This document shows, piece by piece, positions 12,298 through 23,438 of a stretch of 64,000 nt of DNA. The notes beneath the pieces were generated by a model. That model was not told the origin of the DNA, did not search any database, and was given only the letters and a program-made list of their open reading frames with translations. Position 1 is the stretch's first letter. Each line of letters opens with the position of its first letter. The DNA comes from Microdochium bolleyi (lineage: Eukaryota > Ascomycota > Sordariomycetes > Xylariales > Microdochiaceae): assembly GCA_001566295.1 (NCBI GenBank), contig KQ964245.1:3849524-3913523 (forward strand), read 5' to 3'. The translations under genes were made by a program, and so were the position numbers.

Positions 12298-13618
12298 CCG
12301 CACGACAACACTCGCCGTTCAGCAAAATTGCGTATCAGCATGTGGGTAGAGGCCTCGGCGGCAGAGCAAAGGCGCAGATGCTCAGAGGTGCCTTGAGGAA
12401 TGCAACAGTCGTTGTATCAGAGGTGAAGGAGCTGGCTGGCTTGGGAGTCGAAGCAGCGCCCGGGGTCAGAGTTGCGATGACGCTAGGCCTCCACAACTGC
12501 CTAAAGGTGCATAGAGAGGACTGCCCAGGTGAGTTGTGCTGTGTTGGACTACCGAAGCGCCAAGCTGCATCTGATGAGCTCGAGATCCGCAGGGCGTGCC
12601 GTCTCTCTGCAATGCTACACCAAGCGGCTTCGTTAAATAGTCTGGGGTCCTTGGTGCCGAAGGAATCTGCTGTACCAGAAGAGCTCTGGGCGTGGCGTGG
12701 CGCCTGTGCAGTGGTGCAGTGCCGTTGGGAGTGTGCTGCGGGGTGGTGTGCGGAAAGAGACAGCTCCACCGAACCTGTCGCAGCTTCCGGGTGGGTCTCC
12801 TTCACGCGCGCACACGCCGCCCGAGTTTGCTGCAACTGATCGCAATGCTCGCCTGCGGCCTTTGCTGAGCCGGTATCAGGAGAGCCCCAGAGATTGAGCA
12901 ATCTGAGCAGAGAATACGGCGAGTCTCAAGGCGCCTCGATATCTTGCGCAGGGAATATCCTCCTGGCCCGTGCAAGATTGCTTCTTGAGTGACGTCACCT
13001 CGAGACGCCTCCTAGTCTCCCGCACACAGTTGCTGTGGTGGTAGTTGGCAAACGCGTGCGACGCGACGTGGGGCACCGAACAATTAGTCGGAGCTCCGGG
13101 TGTCCCTGATCATGGATCTCCCAGTGCCCGTGTACCCGCTGACAGAAAGCGGCTTTCACAAGGTGATTGTCCTGTGCAAACGTCAGCGATGCGCCACGTT
13201 CAAAGAGCACGTTGCCCCATGTCGCTTGAGGCCAGCCAGCCGTAAGACCAGGACTCTCCAGGATCCCATCACCGAGCCGTCACAGCCAGCAGGTATAGAC
13301 GATACTCAACTCTTCACGTCCAAAACCATTTGCTGATGCTGCAGCCACATTGGCATTGGTGAAGAACTTCGAAGGGCTGGGCGCCGAGTGTTGCGCACGG
13401 TGCACGGAGACTGAGATCCACACTTGAGCTATCCGCGTCTGTGTGACTGGCGGCCCTGGGAGCTCTGAACAGCACGGCACCTACCGGTCAAACTGTATCT
13501 GGACACATGCTCGGCCTTTGTTCAAGAATCTAAAAACTTTCGACGTACTTGTTTGGAGAATCCAGAACAACCTCGAAGGACCGTCGGACCTCGCTCCCGA
13601 GAGCTGCAGCACGTCGCG
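12298..13618. other. Divergent upstream region of deubiquitinase and pop3
   Basis: 1.3 kb between two divergent genes. Two overlapping frames on opposite strands (about 12264-12839 plus, 12335-12901 minus) stay open for nearly 190 codons. Both are rich in Ala, Ser, Cys and Arg and look like GC-biased chance frames or leader sequence. No gene is called. Confidence 0.5.
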
Positions 13619-14535
13619 ATGGACAAGAAGAAAATTGTGCATCAGCTCGACACGCCCTACTCTACGGCAAAATGGTGAGCAACACACGTTCGATCAAAGT
13701 CTCCTCACGATTCTGACTAACGTCTACATCCAAGGCCAGAGATTGCGCCTCATGACCAAGACGCTATACTAGAACTTCTCTGCACGTAAGTACCGCATGG
13801 ATCTACTGCCGTCTGCCGCTGTTCCACCACATCCCGGTTGCACTCAGCACCGGTAATTTTTTTTCCAATTATAAGGGAAAAGGTTAGCGGAAGAAGCTGA
13901 CAATCTGAAGTCTATTGGCTCCGATCGGTGAGCACCGGGCGCAGTATGGGAAAAGCTCCAAGGGAAAGCGTGACAAGAAGCGGAAGCGCGCCTTAGAGAA
14001 GGACGGGAAAGAGTCTACATCTCCATCTCCTCCGTCACCAGAGCTCATGGCTCACGTGGATGTTGGCCTTGTGGCCGTGACTCGTCGCCTCCAGGGGATG
14101 ACAGCAAAGTCTCAAAGGGAAGATGCCGATCGTGTCGGGGCCGTGGCCATGGCCGACAAGTCCTCCGCACAACGACCTTACTCTGCTGTGTTTGTGGTTC
14201 GGGCAGCACAGCCGAGCATCCTCAACAGCCACCTGCCGCAGATGATCGCTGCCGCATCAAAGGCCTGTCCATCTCAAGAGCCAGTACGACTCGTTGGTAT
14301 ATCCAAGGCGTGCGAAACAAGACTCTCGGAAGCTCTGGGCATCCCCCGTGTGTCGTGCATAGCACTGGATGCTGATGCTCCAAATGCAGCGACGTTGATG
14401 ACTTTTGTGCGCGAGCATGTTCCTTTCATTCCACTTGACTGGCTGCCAGGGGCACAGAGCGGCGAGTTTCAACCTACAAAGATCAACTCGGTGGCTACAA
14501 CAATAGGACTTCGTAAACAGATCACAAAGCCTTGA
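13619..14535 (+). CDS. pop3: RNase P/MRP protein subunit Pop3
   Basis: Protein subunit of the nucleolar ribonucleoproteins RNase P (5' maturation of tRNA) and RNase MRP (rRNA processing). Three exons are inferred: 13619-13674, 13735-13785 and 13911-14535, giving 243 residues. The N-terminus begins MDKKK and reads on into HQLDTPYST, then WPEI and DQDAILELL across the first junction, then LLAPIGEHR across the second, as I recall for fungal Pop3 proteins. A Lys/Arg-rich patch (KGKRDKKRKR) probably contacts RNA. The C-terminal half looks like the alternating alpha/beta L7Ae-type fold (VRLVGISKA). The first two exons are only 56 and 51 nt, so a simple ORF search starting at 13911 would miss the conserved N-terminus. 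Confidence 0.85.
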
Positions 14536-15176
14536 GTTGCATCTCATGATTATTCTTCTCACAAAGCAAAGTCGTTTGTGCCTCAAATGCAATCATGCCC
14601 TAGACAGGCTTCAGCGTAGCCTCACGCAAATGCAGCTGCGTTATGAGGACTTTAAGTACTGGGTGTTGTGTGACTGGTGAACTTCGGTGGGATTAACAGC
14701 AGATCACTGGGCAGTAAATCCTAAGGTCGGAGTAGGTGTGCTTGCCCAGGTGCCTTAAGCACCTCGGGCGTAGGTGTGTGTAGGTCCAGTTCGTGATTTC
14801 CTGGGCAACGGCAGCTCCTTCCCAATCCATCCACACCCACGCCCGTTCTGAGGAGCTCGAGTCTATCAAGAGTTAGCCAGGCACAATCCTCGATCTTGTG
14901 GACTGTTTGACATCGTCGTGGCAGCAACTCTGCCTTTCCTTTTTTACTGATCCTCAACCTGGATTAGCAACAAGACAGTTGCTATCGCCGTGTGCCATTC
15001 AGTTCACAAATTCCCTGCACAGCGAGAAGTGGAAAGCGGCTTTTGAGTTCCGTGTCTATCCATCTCCTCACGACGCCTTCACGAACAACTCACATAGTCT
15101 GGGTACAAACCTGATCGTCACACTCCAAACCTCGGCAATCACCCTCGAAACCACAAGCGGACATTCTACAGAAGAC
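14536..15176. other. Intergenic region between pop3 and a low-complexity gene
   Basis: Contains the pop3 3' flank and the upstream region of the next gene. The downstream frame stays open back to 14898, so part of this may be translated if an earlier start is used. Nothing else was recognised. Confidence 0.45.
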
Positions 15177-15995
15177 ATGATGGCACCAGCTGGGGACATG
15201 AGCATGGCCAGAGAGCTGCAGGCGCAGTTCTCTCGCAATGGTTCTTCTGGCAGTCGGCCTAGTAGACCAGGTAGATCTCGCAGGCCGGTTGTCGACCCCC
15301 GTACTCCACTACCTCGGCCTTCTGTTGCTGCTCGATCTGTCGCACCTCAGCCCACTGCGTTTGCAGCCGAGCGGCCTCCTTCGACTCGGCTGCCACGCCA
15401 GTCAGCCTGGGCAGGTCCCTTGCGCACCACGACAGATGCCGAAAAGAATCAGACAGCCATGGCCGCCGGCATTTTCACCCTTCCAGCACCAAACCCCAAC
15501 AGCGTGCCCGAGCCCAGACCATTTGTCTCTGTGGCTGGTCTTGAAGCAGCTGCAAGCCCATTCTCCATCATCAGCGCGGCGTCGAGAACCTCAACACCAC
15601 TCATTCCCTTCGGAGAACTAGCTTGTCCGCCCTCGAGCACGGCGACCTCCATTAGCCACGTCTCGAACTATGCCACGGAGCCGCAGCCGCCACGGCCAGC
15701 CTTTGCTCCAGCCAACACTCTTACGCCTACAGCCCCTGTCTTCAAGCCACGAATTGTCTCCAACAGTGCAATGTCTATAGACACGGACCATGCAGCAGAG
15801 CATGTCATCTTGGGAACGACGCAGCCACAGCCGAACACCTTCGACATGCTTCCTCACGCTCCAGACAACAGCATGGATGACCAGGGTAGCGAGCTTCGGC
15901 CCACAAGCTCTGCTCTCCCGCAGAAGAAAACGTGTTCAATCGTCAAAAGCGGGTTGATAAGTGGTCCTGGTCTTAGCAGTTCGCGATGGGCTTGA
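15177..15995 (+). CDS. Low-complexity Ser/Pro/Thr-rich protein, function unknown
   Basis: A single-exon frame of 272 residues from the tandem Met-Met at 15177. The frame is open further upstream, but that part looks less protein-like and is more easily read as leader. The protein is rich in Pro, Ser, Ala, Thr and Arg, with an Arg/Pro-rich stretch near residues 25-55, and is probably disordered. It ends in SSSRWA after a Gly-Pro-Gly-Leu turn, a short Ser-Arg-Trp-Ala ending of the kind seen in some fungal disordered proteins. I see no enzyme domain, signal peptide or membrane helix. It lies in the same orientation as pop3, with no sign of shared transcription. The function cannot be inferred. 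Confidence 0.55.
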   Translation: MMAPAGDMSMARELQAQFSRNGSSGSRPSRPGRSRRPVVDPRTPLPRPSVAARSVAPQPTAFAAERPPSTRLPRQSAWAGPLRTTTDAEKNQTAMAAGIFTLPAPNPNSVPEPRPFVSVAGLEAAASPFSIISAASRTSTPLIPFGELACPPSSTATSISHVSNYATEPQPPRPAFAPANTLTPTAPVFKPRIVSNSAMSIDTDHAAEHVILGTTQPQPNTFDMLPHAPDNSMDDQGSELRPTSSALPQKKTCSIVKSGLISGPGLSSSRWA

Positions 15996-16608
15996 ACGAG
16001 CAAGGACTTCAAACTATGACAGGCACTTCCCCTGTCGAAGAGCTGCGAGCCGAAGGTCAATCTGCACGAGAATACCACAAGGTTGATGCTACATATGTGG
16101 GCATAATTTCTACATCTCGATTGAGGCTTCTGTACAGCCTTGAGTAGTCCCAGAATGAGGTTTTGGCAAACCATATTCGGATGTAACCACCCCCGAATCG
16201 TGTTTCAGATTGCTTCATAGATTGTGGTTGCTTCAACCATCAAACAGAAATTGTACTTATGTAGTGAGACAATAAATACTTCAGACTGATAAACATCTGC
16301 TAAGCCTCGCTTGCGAGTAATTTTGCCACAAGAATTGCTCAATTTCGCATAGCGTCTGATTTTCAGGGCCTCATGAGGTTTGTGGTCACATGCAGGTTTG
16401 CAATAACAGCAGAAGCCATAGGTCAAATCCGGATTCAAGTCAGACCTAAGAAGGCAAAGGCCTTACGGCAAGGACAGTAGATGTCTCGACCTTTGCGCCA
16501 TTGTCACATCTCAAATCTGACATGCCGGAATATGTTCTTTTCGCTGCAATATATACAGAACTTCAGTTGCACCCGTTCGTTTCCCTCGGTCTCATTGGGC
16601 TTCTCCCT
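15996..16608. other. Convergent 3' region
   Basis: Between the stop codons of the plus-strand low-complexity gene and minus-strand noc3. It is relatively AT-rich and holds only short frames, consistent with 3' UTRs. Confidence 0.55.
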
Positions 16609-18693
16609 TTACTTCTGGATAAGACTCTTCTCCACCAGCTTGACCCCTTCTCGCACCTTCGGGCAGTAATGCCTCCTCAAGATCTCCCCTTCCCATACAG
16701 TCGCCGTGTACGGGTTGCTCCCCTCGACACTGTCGCTGAGTGGGTTGAACGTGCCGTCGCCCTTGCGCTCCTCGGTGTTCCACAGACTGGCGATCTTGCG
16801 GCCGTGCGACCCGCCGACATCGGTGAGCAGCGCGAGGATCGCCTGCGTCGACTTCTCGGGCGTATGCAGCGCCGTGGTCATGAGCTGTTTGGTGAACGCA
16901 GCGAGGCGCAGCGGGGGCACGCTCCGGATGTTCCAGGGCGGGATGAGCACGGCTGTGAGGCACCGGATGAGCAGGACGGTCGTGGTCTGGAGGTTGACCT
17001 TGTTCCGGCTGGTGGACTTCGCGGCGGCGGCCTGCTGAGGGGCGTCTGGGTCGGGGAGATGTAGCGACTTGGCGCCAAGCTCGAGGTCCGGATTGACTGC
17101 AAGAGGGAAGAGGGTCTGGTACAGATGGGTTGTGAAGAAGGAGAGGTCCAGATGAAGGTCGGAGCGGGCGCTGTGCGCGTCCTGGCCGGCGAGCAGGGCG
17201 AATGCCGTGACTGTGCAGAGGAGTGCTTCTCTGGACGGATTCCGCACGGCGGATGAAACACCGTCTTCGTCATCCTCCACGTCCTCGTCCTCGTCGTTCT
17301 CCATATCGGCGAGTGCGTCGCTGTACCGGATCAAGTCCTTGAGAGCCTCGAGGAGATCACCAAAGAAATCCTGGTTGATCAGATGAGAGTACTTGGCAAG
17401 GCCTTCCAGAACGGCTCCCATGAGCTGTGGCGTGCGCTGCTTTAGGATGCGGAAATATGATGCGAACACAAGCTTGAGGGTCTCGGACTGCATGCGGTCG
17501 CGCTCCTCGTGGCTGACCAGTGCATCAGCGTTGGCCATGTCCTTCTCCAGCATCTTTTGCTCCTTCATCTCCTTGCGAAGACGCTTAGTGCGGAACTCCT
17601 TCTTGAACGACTTCCTGCTCGTTGGGGCCTCGCCGTCACCGTGTTCCACAGTTTGAGTCGAGCCCTTGCCGGAGAACTCCGAGAGTACTCGCAAGTGCAG
17701 GAACAGGTTCACGACGCTCTCGTCGACCTGGTAGTTGCGCGCCTTGATCATCTTCGAGATCAGCGACACTGCCTCCATTGACGGGCGGCCCTCCTCGTCG
17801 TCCTGGAAGAACGTCTCCAGTGCCCTCAGGCACTTGTTGAAGTCGTCGTCGACCCTCCGCGTGCTAATCTTGCCAACCAAGATCTTGACCACCTCGTTGC
17901 GGAAGTTGAAGTGCGGCACGCTCGTCAGGAGGGTGCAGGCGCAAGTGATGGCAATGCTGGCCAGGCTTTGGCCTCTTGCGGGCTTCGCGCCGGGCTGGGG
18001 CTGTTTCCGTCCCGCCTTTGCGTGCTTCGCGAGCTCTTTGATGTAGTTCTGGTAGCCCAGCACGAGTGACTGTTCGTAGCTGCGAAGAGATCTGACGTCC
18101 TTAGAGAGCTTTTCTGGAGGACCATCCTCGCTCTGAGGCCGGATTCGGTAGCCGGGGATGACATCCTTGTAGACCGCTAGCTGCGTGGCGAGAGCAATCT
18201 TCTGAATGGCAAGAACCCTCGACTGCCCGATCTTCGCGAGGGCCTTGAAAGCTCCGGCGTTCTCCTCTGGAGTCTCGTTCAGCATCGAGGCGATCTTGGC
18301 GAGCTCCTCCTTGGCCTCCCGGATCTGGATGTGCTCGGGGACATTCGGCTCCTCCTCGACGGGCTCTTCATCTTCCTCCTCGGCGCCAGACTCCTCGTGG
18401 CCTCCCTCTAGCCACTCCTCGTCACTCTCGACAATAAGATCGTCCCGCATCGCGGGAGCCTGGTGGACAGCATCTGCGCGCTTGATGGGGAGACGAGTGC
18501 TGGTCTCTCGCTCCTTCTTCTTGGCCTTCTTGGCTGCTTTTGACTCGTAGGCATGCTCCAGGTCCCAGCTTGCGGCATTCTTGAAGAAGGACTTCTGGTT
18601 CTGCCGGTCGTCAGTCTCGGGCTCCGGAGTGATCTTCCGCTTCTTTGAGGGTCTTGAAGCCATCACCACGGTGGCAGATCTTGGGTTCCCCAT
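16609..18693 (-). CDS. noc3: Nucleolar complex protein 3 (Noc3), 60S biogenesis and replication licensing
   Basis: Noc3 pairs with Noc2 to escort pre-60S particles from nucleolus to nucleoplasm; in yeast it also helps load replication licensing factors. One exon of 694 residues from the ATG at 18693. A further in-frame ATG at 18663 (MASRPSKKRK) has good context, and the frame is open upstream to 18759, so the exact start is uncertain. The N-terminus has a basic nuclear-targeting patch, followed by strongly acidic stretches (about 90-130). The Noc3 core follows (ELAKIASMLNE, FKALAKIGQSRV, VSLISKMIKARNYQVDE), with a basic KKEFRTKRLRKEMKEQ helix in the middle. The C-terminal CBF/Mak21-like domain ends in HYCPKVREGVKLVEK. 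Length and motif order fit fungal Noc3. It diverges from nip7, another 60S factor. Confidence 0.9.
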   Translation of the reverse strand: MGNPRSATVVMASRPSKKRKITPEPETDDRQNQKSFFKNAASWDLEHAYESKAAKKAKKKERETSTRLPIKRADAVHQAPAMRDDLIVESDEEWLEGGHEESGAEEEDEEPVEEEPNVPEHIQIREAKEELAKIASMLNETPEENAGAFKALAKIGQSRVLAIQKIALATQLAVYKDVIPGYRIRPQSEDGPPEKLSKDVRSLRSYEQSLVLGYQNYIKELAKHAKAGRKQPQPGAKPARGQSLASIAITCACTLLTSVPHFNFRNEVVKILVGKISTRRVDDDFNKCLRALETFFQDDEEGRPSMEAVSLISKMIKARNYQVDESVVNLFLHLRVLSEFSGKGSTQTVEHGDGEAPTSRKSFKKEFRTKRLRKEMKEQKMLEKDMANADALVSHEERDRMQSETLKLVFASYFRILKQRTPQLMGAVLEGLAKYSHLINQDFFGDLLEALKDLIRYSDALADMENDEDEDVEDDEDGVSSAVRNPSREALLCTVTAFALLAGQDAHSARSDLHLDLSFFTTHLYQTLFPLAVNPDLELGAKSLHLPDPDAPQQAAAAKSTSRNKVNLQTTTVLLIRCLTAVLIPPWNIRSVPPLRLAAFTKQLMTTALHTPEKSTQAILALLTDVGGSHGRKIASLWNTEERKGDGTFNPLSDSVEGSNPYTATVWEGEILRRHYCPKVREGVKLVEKSLIQK

Positions 18694-19185
18694 CCGATGA
18701 AATTGTTTGAACGGTCGTATCAAAAAGCGAGTGGGCGCGCTATGCAGGATGTGGTTCAAATCTGTGTTGCTGTGCAGCAGTATGCCTGAGTCTTCAAGCA
18801 GCTCTTCATGGCAGGCTCAGTGAGAAGTCGAGAGTGAACCCTGGATCTTTTACTGGCGGGCCCACTTCCTCCGGGAAGCACCTCTGCAGCCAACGAGAGA
18901 GCTCCCTGCGCGTCTTCAAGCTCCACTTCTGCGCTACACCGCCAAAAAGTTGCAGCCGGCAGAATTCTTCGGCCTGCGGTTTTGCGCTGCGATTCTCGAC
19001 ATCCGGAGCGCTTGCGATCAGAAACCCCACGCCGGCCCAGACCACCGACGACAACGTTACTTTCCAGCTTCTCAGCCAAAGGATCTGCTTCGCACAACAC
19101 CCAGGGCAGCAGACACCAATCTTAATCATCAAGTCGTCTTGCTTCTCTCTCCACGGCCCACGAACAGCCCAGCCTAGCCATCACC
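18694..19185. promoter_or_regulatory. Shared divergent promoter of noc3 and nip7
   Basis: About 490 bp separates the start codons of two divergent 60S biogenesis genes. A CCAAT element lies at 19116-19120, roughly 65 bp before the nip7 ATG. No perfect PAC or RRPE-type ribosome-biogenesis element was seen by eye. Confidence 0.5.
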
Positions 19186-19839
19186 ATGCGTCCCCTCACC
19201 GAGACCGAGACGAAGACGCTCTTCGACAAGCTCGCAAACTACACGGGCGCCTCCCTCAAGCAGCTCATCGCCCCGCGAGAAGACGGCGACCGCTACGTCT
19301 TCCGCCTGCACCGAGATCGCGTCTACTACGTCCTTCTGAGCATCGCCAACCTCGCCACCTCGATCGCCCGCGACAACCTTTCGTCGCTCGGAATCTGCCT
19401 CGGCAAGTTCACCAAGTCCGGAAAGTTCAGATTGCACATCACGGCCCGTAAGTTCAAAGTCCCTCCTTATGCATGGCTGAACCATGGAATCGGTCGCCCT
19501 CCTCGCCATCGTTTTGACGACTAACGTTATACTTCCGATCCAGTGCCCATCCTTGCCGAGCACGCCCGCTACAAGATCTATGTCAAGCCCAACGGCGAGA
19601 TGCCCTTCCTGTACGGTGGTAATGTCGTCAAAGCCCACGTCGGCCGGTGGACCGAGGACTGCCCAGAGCACCAGGGTGTTGTCGTTGTCTCGATGAACGA
19701 CACGCCCATCGGCTTCGGCGTCACCGCGCGCAGCACCGCTGAGGCCCGGCGGCTCGACCCCACAGGTGTCACCTGCTTTCGGCAGGCGGACTGCGGAGAG
19801 TACCTTCGTGATGAGGACACTCTGTTTGCTGGAAACTAA
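19186..19839 (+). CDS. nip7: 60S ribosome subunit biogenesis protein Nip7
   Basis: Small conserved factor needed for 27S pre-rRNA processing and 60S assembly. Two exons, 19186-19447 and 19544-19839, give 185 residues, close to the usual 180. The intron starts GTAAGT, has a GACTAAC branch site and splits a Leu codon between the two domains. The N-terminal domain begins MRPLTETET and contains the YVFRLHRDRVYY stretch typical of Nip7. The C-terminal PUA domain includes the NGEMPFLYGGNVVKAHVGR region, which would bind RNA, and ends near GVTCFRQADCGEYLRDED. The start is the only ATG near this conserved N-terminus. It is divergent from noc3. Confidence 0.95.
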
Positions 19840-20182
19840 GGAGAGTTTCACAAGTCGAGATGTATGCAAGATCAACGAAGCGCGGAGGAAGAATGGTGCG
19901 CAGGATAAAAATACCTACAGCGTGGGCGACCTCTTTGTTGTCATTGGCACGGGACGGAGTATCGGCGTTATATATTGAGCCACTTCATGAATACTTCAAT
20001 ATTTGGCACTTCTCACTTCACAAGACTTTTGCAGAGCAGGCCGCACTACTGCATGATCGAGCATATGCGTTTTGAGTAAGGGCCCCTACCAGCCTATCAG
20101 AGTCTGAAGCCCTTTGACTCTGCCGTCTCATATTGTGCTCAACATTCCTACTACGTGCTGCCCTGAATGCTCTTACAACAGC
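19840..20182. other. Convergent 3' region of nip7 and pro1
   Basis: 343 bp between two stop codons facing each other. It is AT-rich, with TATATTGA/TATAAG-like stretches consistent with polyadenylation signals. No gene. Confidence 0.55.
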
Positions 20183-21835
20183 TTATAAGATCGGACCGTT
20201 CTCATAAGCAGCCACCCCAGTAACCGCCGCCTCGGCAACCACGGCGTCCGCCAGCGCTGGCGACACAGGCCGGCTCTCCCTCCACATGAGGCTCACGTTG
20301 TCCCTGTCAGCAATGTACTCGCTGTCGGCATACCCCAGGAGGTTCTTGATCTCGCGGCTGCGCTTGCCCTTGACCCGCAGCACCTCGGGCGCGGCGTAGT
20401 TCACCACGGCCCGCCCGACCTCGGTCGGCGTGCCCTCCCACAACCTGCCGTCAGGCCCCGGCGCAGCCCTGCGCTCGACCACGACCAGCCTCACGGCCTC
20501 CTGCTGGCCAAAGTGACCTTCGACATCCACGACACCAACGGGCAGCAGGCCCGCTTTCTCCGAGAGCGCCCTGTGGGCCCCGGCGTCGATGTATATCGTG
20601 CCGTGCGGGGCAAGACCGTGCAGGATCCAGATGTACCTGTCGCGCAAGGGGTGCTCGAGCGGCATGAACCGGGTATGCAGAGGGGGCTTCTCGATGGAGT
20701 CGATACGGAGCGATGCTGTAGACTGTGATAAGGAGTCTTCTGCTGGTGCCTGGTCGTTTTCGGTGGCGCCGTGTACGCTGCTGGACTGCTGTGCGGATCG
20801 CTCTCTCTGCGCTTGCACGTATCGCACGATCTTGACAATGTTTCCAGGGAGTGACGATTTAGTGATGACGGTTGTGACGCCGGCCGAGGTTGCGAGCCTG
20901 GCAGCAATGATCTTGGTGCCCATGCCGCCCGTGCCCAGTGATGACCCAGCACTTGAAACTATCGACAAAGCGTTTATCAGTATAAAGACGAGAGATGATG
21001 TTGGCACAAGAACTCACCATCAGCCTGAATCGCTCCTATGTCCTCCACGACCTCTATTGGCTGAGCATCGGGGTAGGTTCTGGGGTTCTTGTCATACAGA
21101 CAGTCGACGTCTGTCATGAGGAATAAGAAGTCGGCATGGACCATGGCTGCTGTGATAGCAGAAAGGGTGTCATTGTCGCCAAATTTGATCTCAGCCACCG
21201 CTAGCGTGTCATTCTCGTTGACGATAGGGATGACCCCCATGTCAAGCAGCTCGTTCATGGTGCTTTGTGCGTTGAGATACCTCGTACGCTGCAAGCCAGA
21301 GAATTCTCAGTCAGTGACAAGAGCTCCCCGGAATCATGGCTGCCATGCGACTCAACTTACATCGGCAATATCATTTCTCGTCAGGAGGATCTGCGACACT
21401 GGTTGCCTCATGTGACCAAAGAGGCTGTCCCAGAGGCTTATAAGACGACATTGTCCGATAGCTGCTAAGGCTTGTAGTTTGACCAGATGCTTAGGTCGTC
21501 TTTGTACGTCCATACGCCGAAGGCCAACGCCAATGGCGCCAGATGAGACAATGACTACTCTGTGACCATCTTTGCGAAGCTTGACAGCTGTGTCGACGAT
21601 CAAGCTCAGAATGGGAAGTAGCGGCTCATGCGTCGTCTCGTCTACGATAGAGCTTGTCCCTGTGATGATTCACTCAGTCAGTTATACGCACGAGACTTCA
21701 CCTCTTCAAGTCCGAAATATCTCCGACGCTGGGAATCCCACAACTGAATGTCCGTGGAATTGACGTGTGAAGGAATAGCAAAGGAACCGGCTCACCAAGC
21801 TTGATAACGACCGTTAGTGGCTTCAGTCCTTTCAT
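20183..21835 (-). CDS. pro1: Glutamate 5-kinase (proline biosynthesis)
   Basis: Phosphorylates L-glutamate to gamma-glutamyl phosphate, the first committed step to proline, in the cytosol. Four exons are inferred: 21835-21796, 21659-21361, 21288-21018 and 20958-20183, giving 461 residues. Exon 1 is only 40 nt and supplies VVIKLG of the nucleotide-binding start. The amino-acid-kinase domain shows VVIVSSGAIGVGLRRM, IPIVNENDTLAV, KFGDNDTLSAITA and GTGGMGTKIIAARLATSAGV. The C-terminal PUA domain (about 370-455) carries the RRALSEKAGLLP-like turn (here HRALSEKAG) and KGKRSREIKNLLGY. Between the two is a Ser/Gln-rich insert of about 40 residues (starting near RSAQQSSS), probably a flexible linker. 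Intron 1 is the longest (136 nt). Confidence 0.92.
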
Positions 21836-22551
21836 GTCTGAAAGCTATGTCAGCTGGATGTTTCTGCACACAAGTTCGTGGACCCCGGCCGGGTTGACAC
21901 AAGCAGGGGTTGTGGAAGAAAAAAAGGGAGGTTCAGAAGATCGACGACATACGGGAGGCCATGAGGGGCAAGGGCAGCGTGGACCGCCTATATGTACCGG
22001 GCTTATGCTAGTCGACGGTTTCCTTTGCAGCGATCATGAATCAAGCCGCTGCATAAACTAAAATTCCCACCGCGCTTCGTCGTACAGGCACGCCCTTGCA
22101 TATGCTGTCATAAGTTCGGGGTGAGTAACACGCAGCTGCATGGCCAGCGGGCGGCGTAGTGGGTGGGTACCGACATCGGCGGGGCCCGGCAGAATGCCCA
22201 ATGTCGTCGTGGTAGCTGTCCTACGGGCGGGTGGGATGCTGACCGCCTGCTTGGAACGCTTTCGAGAATCAGAACCCTTGAACGTCCAGCGACCCGCTGC
22301 GAACTGACTTGCGCTTCGGAACATTGAAGGTCACTTACGACTCCACCTCGAAACCTCCAACAGCCATCTCGGCTTGCATTTGTGTTCACGCTTGACGACC
22401 GCCACGATCAGACACTTTGCAATCGACAAGGCCAAATACATAGTCCCGAGGCACCGGAGCGCGCACCGCGCAATCACACTCGGAACGATCTTCTTCCACA
22501 CTACTCGAACGCTGAACGAGATAATCACCACTCAGTCAACCACAATCCACA
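21836..22551. other. Divergent promoter region of pro1 and atp23
   Basis: 716 bp between two divergent start codons. Short frames only. Nothing beyond ordinary promoter and leader sequence was recognised. Confidence 0.5.
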
Positions 22552-23438
22552 ATGGCGTCGCAAAGCTCGGCGTCCACGGCAGCAGCCACCCCAGCCTCCG
22601 ATCCCGCAACACAGACAACAACACCGCCGCCCGGCTCGTTCCCTAAGATCCTCAAGAACGACCCAGCGCGGACAGGCTTCGACCCCAAGACGAGCTGGTG
22701 GGTCAACTACTTCAAGATCCTGACCGGCTCCGTCACCCCCGAGGGGCAGTTCCACTACCGCGAGTCCCGCTACCGGGCGAACGAGGAGAAGGACTGCAAG
22801 CGGTGCGACGAGTTCCGGGACTGGGCGTTCAACCACTCCCCGACGGTGATATTCCTGCGCGACAAGATCGGCCAGCTCAACGGGAAGCTCGACGAGACGA
22901 ATGTCGTGTGCCGGCGGTGCCCGGCCCGGCTCACGGAGGACGGCGAGGTGCACAGGCAGGCGGGCGGGTTCAGCCCGGAGCACGGGATCTTGATCTGCGC
23001 CAACGAGGTGCGCGACCGGAAGCACCTCGAAGACACGCTGTCGCACGAGATGGTTCATGCGTGGGATCACCTCAGGTACAAGGTCGACTGGCTCGGCGAG
23101 AAGGATCTGAAGCACGCGGCGTGCGCAGAGGTAAGTCGCCGAATCCTCTTCCGAGGGGGGTCTCCCCTTCTATACGGGAGGCTGTGCTGACACCAGACTT
23201 GTCTGTCTAGATCCGGGCGAGCATGCTCAGTGGCGAGTGCCGATGGAGCCGCGAGACCTTCACGCGCGGCAACTTCACCCTCACGGAGCAGTTCCAGGAT
23301 TGTGTGCGCAAGCGCGCGGTCCAGTCCGTGCTCGCGCGGCCCCGGTGCAAAGACGATGTCGAGGCAGTCAAGGTCGTCAACCAGGTCTGGGACTCGTGCT
23401 TCTCTGACACCAGGCCGTTTGACGAAGTGTACAGATAA
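22552..23438 (+). CDS. atp23: Mitochondrial inner membrane protease Atp23
   Basis: Metalloprotease of the intermembrane space that matures mitochondrially encoded Atp6 and chaperones its assembly into the F1Fo ATP synthase. Two exons, 22552-23130 and 23211-23438, give 268 residues. The zinc motif HEMVH (165-169) follows the invariant DTLS and precedes AWDHLRYKVDW. The conserved Cys pairs CKRC (82-85), CRRC (120-123) and C149 match the cysteine-rich family core. Near the C-terminus, RWSRETFTRGNF and CVRKRAVQSV are also characteristic. The intron lies between LKHAACAE and IRASMLSGEC in phase 0. The N-terminal 30 residues are Ser/Thr/Ala/Pro-rich and probably disordered. Confidence 0.93.

Noticed and set aside
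12264..12901. Overlapping long frames on both strands upstream of the deubiquitinase
   Set aside because: Composition like GC-biased chance frames; neither resembles a protein family nor splices convincingly into a neighbour.
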